DNA from: Janibacter limosus
GTDB taxonomy: Bacteria > Actinomycetota > Actinomycetes > Actinomycetales > Dermatophilaceae
DNA length: 64,000 nucleotides
Assembly (NCBI RefSeq): GCF_004295485.1
Contig: NZ_CP036164.1
Location: 186,001-250,000, forward strand
Reading direction: 5' to 3'
Part shown: positions 59,398-64,000 of the stretch, piece after piece
How positions within the stretch are numbered: position 1 is the stretch's first letter
Layout of the letters: each line of letters starts with the position of its first letter
Program-made: the position numbers and the translations under genes
Notes under the pieces: model-generated
The model's database searches: none
What the model was told of the DNA's origin: nothing
Seen by the model: only the letters and a program-made list of their open reading frames with translations

Positions 59398-60672
59398 TTG
59401 AGCCTGGTTGTCCAGAAGTACGGCGGATCGTCGCTCGCTGATGCCGAGAGCATCAAGCGCGTCGCACACCGCATCGTCGAGACCAAGAAGGCCGGCAGCG
59501 ACGTCTGCGTCGTGGTCTCAGCCATGGGAGACACGACCGACGACCTGCTCGACCTCGCCGAGCAGGTCAGCCCGGTGCCCCCTCCCCGCGAGATGGACAT
59601 GCTCCTGACCGCTGGTGAGCGCATGTCGATGGCCCTCGTCGCCATGGCCATCGCAGACCTGGGCCACAGCGTGCGGTCCTTCACCGGGAGCCAGGCCGGC
59701 GTCATCACCGATGCCGCGCACGGCAAGGCCAAGATCATCGACGTGACCCCGGGCCGGATCACCGAGGCCTTGGGCAAGAAGCACATCGTCATCGTCGCCG
59801 GGTTCCAGGGCGTCAGCCAGGGCACCAAGGAGATCACCACCCTCGGGCGAGGTGGCTCGGACACCACGGCCGTGGCGCTCGCCGCGGCCCTCGAGGCCGA
59901 CGTCTGCGAGATCTACACCGACGTGGACGGCATCTTCACCGCTGACCCGCGGATCGTGTCCACGGCCCACAAGATCGACCGCATCTCGCACGACGAGATG
60001 CTCGAGATGGCCGCCAGCGGCGCCAAGATCCTGCACCTGCGGTGCGTCGAGTACGCGCGCCGCTTCAACATGCCCATCCACGTGCGTTCGTCCTTCTCGT
60101 CGAAGGAGGGCACGTGGGTCCTGCCCCCCGACCCTGAAGGAGCCGAGGACATGGAAGAACCGATCATCGCCGGAGTCGCCCACGACAACAGCGAGGCCAA
60201 GATCACCGTCGTCGGGGTGCCGGACCAGCCGGGTCGCGCCGGCCAGATCTTCACGACCGTCGCCGAGGCACAGGTCAACATCGACATGATCGTGCAAAAC
60301 GTGTCGGAGGCCGACACCGGCCTGACCGACATCTCCTTCACCCTGCCGATGACCGACGGCCAGACCGCGGTCGAGGCGCTCATGCGGACCAAGGACGAGG
60401 TCGGCTTCGAGTCGATCCAGTACGACGACCAGATCGGCAAGCTCTCGCTCGTCGGTGCTGGCATGCGGACCAACCCGGGGGTCTCTGCGACCTTCTTCCG
60501 GGCGCTGGCCGAGGCCGGCGTCAACATCGAGATGATCTCCACCTCGGAGATCCGCATCTCGGTCGTCACCCGCGCCGACCAGCTCGATGACGCGCTGCGC
60601 GCCCTGCACACGGCCTTCGGCCTGGACTCCGCCGACGGCGAAGCGATCGTCTACGGCGGCACCGGCCGGTGA
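59398..60672 (+). CDS. lysC: Aspartokinase
   Basis: This 424-residue enzyme phosphorylates L-aspartate, the first step to lysine, threonine, methionine and diaminopimelate. [17 protein letters not shown] is the kinase motif; [28 protein letters not shown] and [13 protein letters not shown] are further active-site blocks. Two ACT domains (about 265-400, [17 protein letters not shown] and [19 protein letters not shown]) provide lysine/threonine feedback control. TTG 59398 with GGAG about 8 bases upstream gives the conserved N-terminus; no ATG or GTG fits better. Its stop overlaps the Asd-like start (GTGA). Confidence 0.96.
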   Translation: MSLVVQKYGGSSLADAESIKRVAHRIVETKKAGSDVCVVVSAMGDTTDDLLDLAEQVSPVPPPREMDMLLTAGERMSMALVAMAIADLGHSVRSFTGSQAGVITDAAHGKAKIIDVTPGRITEALGKKHIVIVAGFQGVSQGTKEITTLGRGGSDTTAVALAAALEADVCEIYTDVDGIFTADPRIVSTAHKIDRISHDEMLEMAASGAKILHLRCVEYARRFNMPIHVRSSFSSKEGTWVLPPDPEGAEDMEEPIIAGVAHDNSEAKITVVGVPDQPGRAGQIFTTVAEAQVNIDMIVQNVSEADTGLTDISFTLPMTDGQTAVEALMRTKDEVGFESIQYDDQIGKLSLVGAGMRTNPGVSATFFRALAEAGVNIEMISTSEIRISVVTRADQLDDALRALHTAFGLDSADGEAIVYGGTGR

Positions 60673-61748
60673 GCTTCGACCCGTCGCCCGTCACCCGGCC
60701 CACGTTGGCCCTGGTGGGGGCGACGGGCCGCTTCGCGGAGGCGGTCGTCTCCTCGCTGGCGCTCCGGGACGACTCTTGGGGCGAGATCCGCCTGCTGGCG
60801 CCGGGCGTGAGCACGCGCACCCTGAGCGTTCGCGGACGTGAGCAGCCGATCGAGGTGCTGCGCGAGGACTCCTTCGACGGGGTGGACGTGGCGCTTTTCA
60901 ACCTCGCCCCGGAGATCACCCACGAGTGGACCGCCCGTGCCGTGACGGCCGGGGCGGTCGTCGTCGACGCGAGCGCTGCCCACCGCACCGACCCCGACGT
61001 CCCCCTCGTCGTCCCGGGGATCAACAGCGACCAGGTCTCGCACCGGCCCAAGGGGGTCGTGGCCCTGCCCGGCCCGGTGACCTGGGGCCTCATCGACGTG
61101 GCGCACGTCCTGCACCAGGGGTGGGAGCTGCAGCACCTCGTCGTCACCGGCCTGATCGCGGCGGTCTCCAAGTCGGACCAAGGCGTGGCCCGACTGCGCG
61201 AAGAGCTGCACACCGTTGCCTCCGAGCCGACCATCGGGCTGCACCCCGGCGATGTGCGGGCCGCGGTCTCCGACCTCCCGGTGGCGTCCCCCTTCCCCGC
61301 GCCGCTGGCGCTCAACGTCATCCCGTGGGTCGGCCAGGCCGACGAAGGGGGGTTCACCTCCTCGGAGCTGGCCGTCAGTGACGAGGTGCGCAAGGTCCTG
61401 GGGCTGCAGGAGAGCGTCCCCGTCGTCGTCACCCTCGTCCAGGTCCCGGTGGTCCTGGCCCACTCGATGGCCCTGCACGCGCGGTGCGCGAGACCGATCG
61501 CGATCGACAAGGTCCGCCAGGCCTGCGTCGCGGCCCCCTCGCTCGTCCATCTCGACGAGGAGACGGGGGAGGTGCCGACACCGGTCGACAGCGTCGGCAT
61601 CGACCCGCGCTTCGTGGGCCGGATCCGCCAGCCCAAGGGCGCCGGCCACCACGTGGACCTCTTCGTCAGCGCCGACACGATCCGTCGTGGGGCGAGTGCC
61701 ATGGTGCTCATCGCCGAGCTGGTCCGCGACGAGATCACGGGTGCGTGA
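60669..61748 (+). CDS. Aspartate-semialdehyde dehydrogenase-like protein lacking the catalytic cysteine
   Basis: This 359-residue protein has the overall Asd pattern: NADP loop [15 protein letters not shown], then [34 protein letters not shown], and at the end VGRIRQPKG.. [15 protein letters not shown]. Where active enzymes have NPNC(S/T)T it reads LPGPVTW, and the Gln-bearing SYQAVSG block reads GLIAAVS. Without the nucleophilic Cys it should not make aspartate semialdehyde by the known mechanism. Such Cys-less relatives exist (USG-1 type). Yet it is fused by a four-base overlap to aspartokinase, the normal place of asd. A true asd is not in the window. Confidence 0.8.
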   Translation: MSFDPSPVTRPTLALVGATGRFAEAVVSSLALRDDSWGEIRLLAPGVSTRTLSVRGREQPIEVLREDSFDGVDVALFNLAPEITHEWTARAVTAGAVVVDASAAHRTDPDVPLVVPGINSDQVSHRPKGVVALPGPVTWGLIDVAHVLHQGWELQHLVVTGLIAAVSKSDQGVARLREELHTVASEPTIGLHPGDVRAAVSDLPVASPFPAPLALNVIPWVGQADEGGFTSSELAVSDEVRKVLGLQESVPVVVTLVQVPVVLAHSMALHARCARPIAIDKVRQACVAAPSLVHLDEETGEVPTPVDSVGIDPRFVGRIRQPKGAGHHVDLFVSADTIRRGASAMVLIAELVRDEITGA

Positions 61749-61946
61749 CGACCTGCGTCGATCGTCGTGGGTCCGACAACGACTCGTGATGGTGATGCAA
61801 GGGCAACCTCTTCGTCATCCCGCGCGTCAACACTGGTGAGGGTGGATCGGTCTCGGTCGGAGAACGATCGACTCATGTGACTTGTGTGACTGGTGGTGCA
61901 GGAGTGACTCTGTGGACCACGTACACTTCGGGAGGGGATAGAACCA

Positions 61947-62876
61947 GTGAAGGACAGGGGTCAGCACGTGGATGAGCACTCGGACGACGCACCCGTCTCG
62001 TACCGCGTTGTCGGGTTCGACGAGCTCGAGGGCGCGGCGGCGGCACACTACCGCCGGCAGCGGCGACGGCGTCTGCTGCTCTTCGTGACCCTCCCGGGCC
62101 TCTTCCTGGGGACCGCGACCGTGGCGACCGCCTACGGCACCGGTCTGATCGGCTCGCCGACGGTGACCTGCGAGCCGATCTCCGAGAAGGCACCCGCGCG
62201 CGACTCCTTCGAGATCACGCTCCTCAACAGCAACGACACCAACGGCCTGGGCACCGACGTGGCGCGCGAGCTGACCCTCCGCGACTTCAGGATCGCGACC
62301 GTGGGCAACGCCGACAGCTCGGTCTACGTCAAGGGCGCGGCCACGATCTACTACGGCGCCGAGGGCCGCGACAATGCGCTGCTGCTGCAGAAGCAGATCC
62401 CGGGGTCGCAGGTCTGGAACGATGCGCGGCCGGGCAACAGCGTGCAGCTCGTCCTCGGGTACGGCTTCGACAAGCTCGTCACCGAGCCCGACCCGCCGCT
62501 CCCGGCACCGTCCGAGATCAAGGTCAACGTCTACAACACGACGTGGAAGGACGGCTTGGCCTCCGAGACGGCCACGCAGCTCAAGGACCGCGGCTTCAAG
62601 GTCGGCAAGACCGGCAACGATCCCCAGATGAGCTTCCTCGAGGACGAGGTGGCCATCATCCGCTTCGGCCCCGAGGGTCAGCGTTCGGCCAAGCGACTGG
62701 CAGAGCAGATCTCCGGGGTGCAGCTGCAGAAGGACGACCGGACCGACGCGACCGTCTCGCTCGTCCTGGGCAACAAGTACGACGGCCTCAAGTCGGCCTC
62801 GTCCGTCCCCGAGGTCAAGCCCTTCGTCCGGCCGCCTGAGACCATCCAGAAGCCGTGCACCCTGCCGAAGAAGTGA
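61947..62876 (+). CDS. Membrane protein with two LytR_C domains
   Basis: This 309-residue protein has a cytoplasmic N-terminus with YRRQRRRRLL, one membrane helix (about 49-69), and then two LytR_C-type domains outside the cell (about 85-175, ITLLNSNDTNGLGTDVARELTLRDF; and about 190-285, VNVYNTTWKDGLASETATQLKDRGF, both shown as landmarks). It has no LCP catalytic domain. GTG 61947 is used; GTG 61968 is also possible. Its stop overlaps the phosphofructokinase start by four bases. Cell-wall polymer binding is inferred from the domain. Confidence 0.85.
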   Translation: MKDRGQHVDEHSDDAPVSYRVVGFDELEGAAAAHYRRQRRRRLLLFVTLPGLFLGTATVATAYGTGLIGSPTVTCEPISEKAPARDSFEITLLNSNDTNGLGTDVARELTLRDFRIATVGNADSSVYVKGAATIYYGAEGRDNALLLQKQIPGSQVWNDARPGNSVQLVLGYGFDKLVTEPDPPLPAPSEIKVNVYNTTWKDGLASETATQLKDRGFKVGKTGNDPQMSFLEDEVAIIRFGPEGQRSAKRLAEQISGVQLQKDDRTDATVSLVLGNKYDGLKSASSVPEVKPFVRPPETIQKPCTLPKK

Positions 62877-64000
62877 GCGTCCGCACGGTCGCGGTCCTCA
62901 CCGCGGGTGGGCTGGCACCCTGCCTCTCGTCCGCGGTCGGTGGCCTCATCGAGCGGTACACCCGCCTGGCTCCCGACGTACGGATCATCGGCTACCTCGA
63001 CGGTTACGCCGGCCTGCTCACCGGCCGCAGCATCGAGGTCACGCAGGAGGTGCGGGCCCAGGCCGGGCGGCTGCACGACTTCGGTGGTTCGCCGCTGGGC
63101 AACTCGCGGGTCAAGCTGACCAACGCAGCCGACCTGGAGCGGCGAGGGCTCGTCGAGCCGGGGGCTGACCCCCTTCGCGTCGCGGCGGAGCAGCTGGTCG
63201 CTGACGGCGTCGACGTGCTGCACACCATCGGTGGCGACGACACGAGCACCACGGCAGCCGACCTGGCCGCCCACCTCGCCGAGCACGGCCACCACATGCG
63301 CGTCGTCGGGCTGCCCAAGACGATCGACAACGACATCGTCCCCATCCGGCAGAGCCTGGGGGCCTGGACGGCTGCGGAGCAGGGGGCGCTCTTCGCCCGC
63401 AACATCATCGCCGAGCACTCCTCCAACCCCCGCATGCTCATCGTCCACGAGGTCATGGGGCGGCACAGCGGATGGCTCACGGCAGAGACCGCGCGCCGGT
63501 ACCGGTCGGACCTGGCCACGCGGTCCTTCGTCCCAGGCCTCGGCAACGACCCGCGTCGCTGGGACGTGCACGCCGTCTACGTGCCGGAGGTCGACATCGA
63601 CCTCGAGGGCGAAGGGGGGCGACTGGGCGCGATCATGGACGAGATCGGGTGCGTCAACGTCTTCGTCGCCGAGGGCGCGGGTGTCGACGACATCGTCGCC
63701 TCCCTCGAGGCCTCCGGCCATGAGGTCCCGAGAGACGCCTTCGGCCACGTCCAGCTGGACCAGGTCAACCCCGGGGAGTACCTCGCCTCGACCTTCGCCG
63801 AGCGCATCGGCGCGGAGAAGTCGAAGGTGTGGAAGTCGGGCTACTTCGCCCGCTCGGCCGCTCCCAACGCCGAGGACCTCGCGCTCATCGGCCGCTGCGC
63901 CGACCTGGCCGTGTCGGCCGCGCTCGGGACCGGGTCAGGCGTCGTGGGGCAGGACGCGGAGCGCGGCGACGAGCTGCGCCTCATCGAGTTCGACCGGATC
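62873..64000 (+). CDS. pfp: Phosphofructokinase, pyrophosphate type, 3' end beyond window
   Basis: 376 residues are visible and the frame is open at the last base. It phosphorylates fructose 6-phosphate. TAGGLAPCLSSAV is the first phosphate-binding loop. TIGGDDTSTTA has GGDD rather than the GGDGS of ATP enzymes, and GLPKTIDNDI has the Lys typical of pyrophosphate-dependent enzymes. HEVMGRHSGWLTAETA and PEVDIDL follow. PPi dependence is inferred from the double Asp and the Lys. GTG 62873 overlaps the stop of the double LytR_C gene. Confidence 0.92.
   Translation, partial: MSVRTVAVLTAGGLAPCLSSAVGGLIERYTRLAPDVRIIGYLDGYAGLLTGRSIEVTQEVRAQAGRLHDFGGSPLGNSRVKLTNAADLERRGLVEPGADPLRVAAEQLVADGVDVLHTIGGDDTSTTAADLAAHLAEHGHHMRVVGLPKTIDNDIVPIRQSLGAWTAAEQGALFARNIIAEHSSNPRMLIVHEVMGRHSGWLTAETARRYRSDLATRSFVPGLGNDPRRWDVHAVYVPEVDIDLEGEGGRLGAIMDEIGCVNVFVAEGAGVDDIVASLEASGHEVPRDAFGHVQLDQVNPGEYLASTFAERIGAEKSKVWKSGYFARSAAPNAEDLALIGRCADLAVSAALGTGSGVVGQDAERGDELRLIEFDRI

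Overview
The window is GC-rich (roughly 70% by eye) and densely coded. It uses many GTG starts, four-base stop/start overlaps and actinobacterial gene families: LytR-CpsA-Psr/LytR_C proteins, IcmF, DUF4333, DUF3817, DUF5063, SPW repeats and a RepSA-type integrative element. I infer an actinobacterium of the Intrasporangiaceae/Dermatophilaceae type (Janibacter-like). No 16S or other decisive marker is present. Most of the window is ordinary chromosome; one 8.95-kb segment is inserted DNA.

Layout. 1-7.9 kb: end of a glycine-betaine-type binding protein, DoxX, an SPW/TetR pair with its operator, a giant membrane Fe-S oxidoreductase whose tail carries ten KNxxPSWE repeats, and cysK-cysE. 7.9-12.5 kb: tRNA-Ser(UGA), an M4 protease apparently fused to its own emfourin-type inhibitor, aroQ, a cold-shock protein, an LCP cell-wall ligase, tRNA-Ser(GCU) and tRNA-Arg(ACG). 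12.46-21.41 kb: an element integrated in the anticodon loop of tRNA-Arg and bounded by a perfect 110-bp direct repeat. It encodes integrase, excisionase and RepSA. An IS1380-family copy inside it has cut a 122-codon gene in two, leaving a 5-bp target duplication. The rest is small, mostly membrane proteins of unknown function, and no FtsK-like transfer protein is visible.

21.4-34.6 kb: a zinc-ribbon miniprotein, pckG, two acyl-CoA dehydrogenases, a secreted subtilisin, and a marR-icmF operon that runs on into two DUF202 proteins and a cytosolic BtuF-like protein, then superoxide dismutase. 34.6-44.3 kb: two crcB genes overlapping an alanine-type aminotransferase, a DUF4333 lipoprotein, pntAB, a PadR operon preceded by 32-bp tandem repeats, a PH-domain protein, upp, tadA and tRNA-Ser(CGA). 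44.4-53.1 kb: a frameshifted lipoprotein gene, a second lipoprotein, a LytR_C protein, a HerA-like ATPase, a solitary WXG-type protein, two coupled condensation-domain proteins, DUF3817 and tRNA-Ser(GGA). 53.2-64 kb: SRP RNA, a repeat-rich membrane protein, an FMN reductase, dnaX-recR-DUF5063, aspartokinase overlapping an Asd-like protein that lacks the catalytic cysteine, a double LytR_C protein, and a PPi-type phosphofructokinase that runs off the end.

The most unusual points are the cysteine-less Asd paralogue coupled to aspartokinase, the protease-inhibitor fusion, the RepSA element with its nested IS and arm-type repeats, the condensation-domain pair, and a recurrent family of CGAAGGG/CCCTTCG hairpins that punctuates operon ends.
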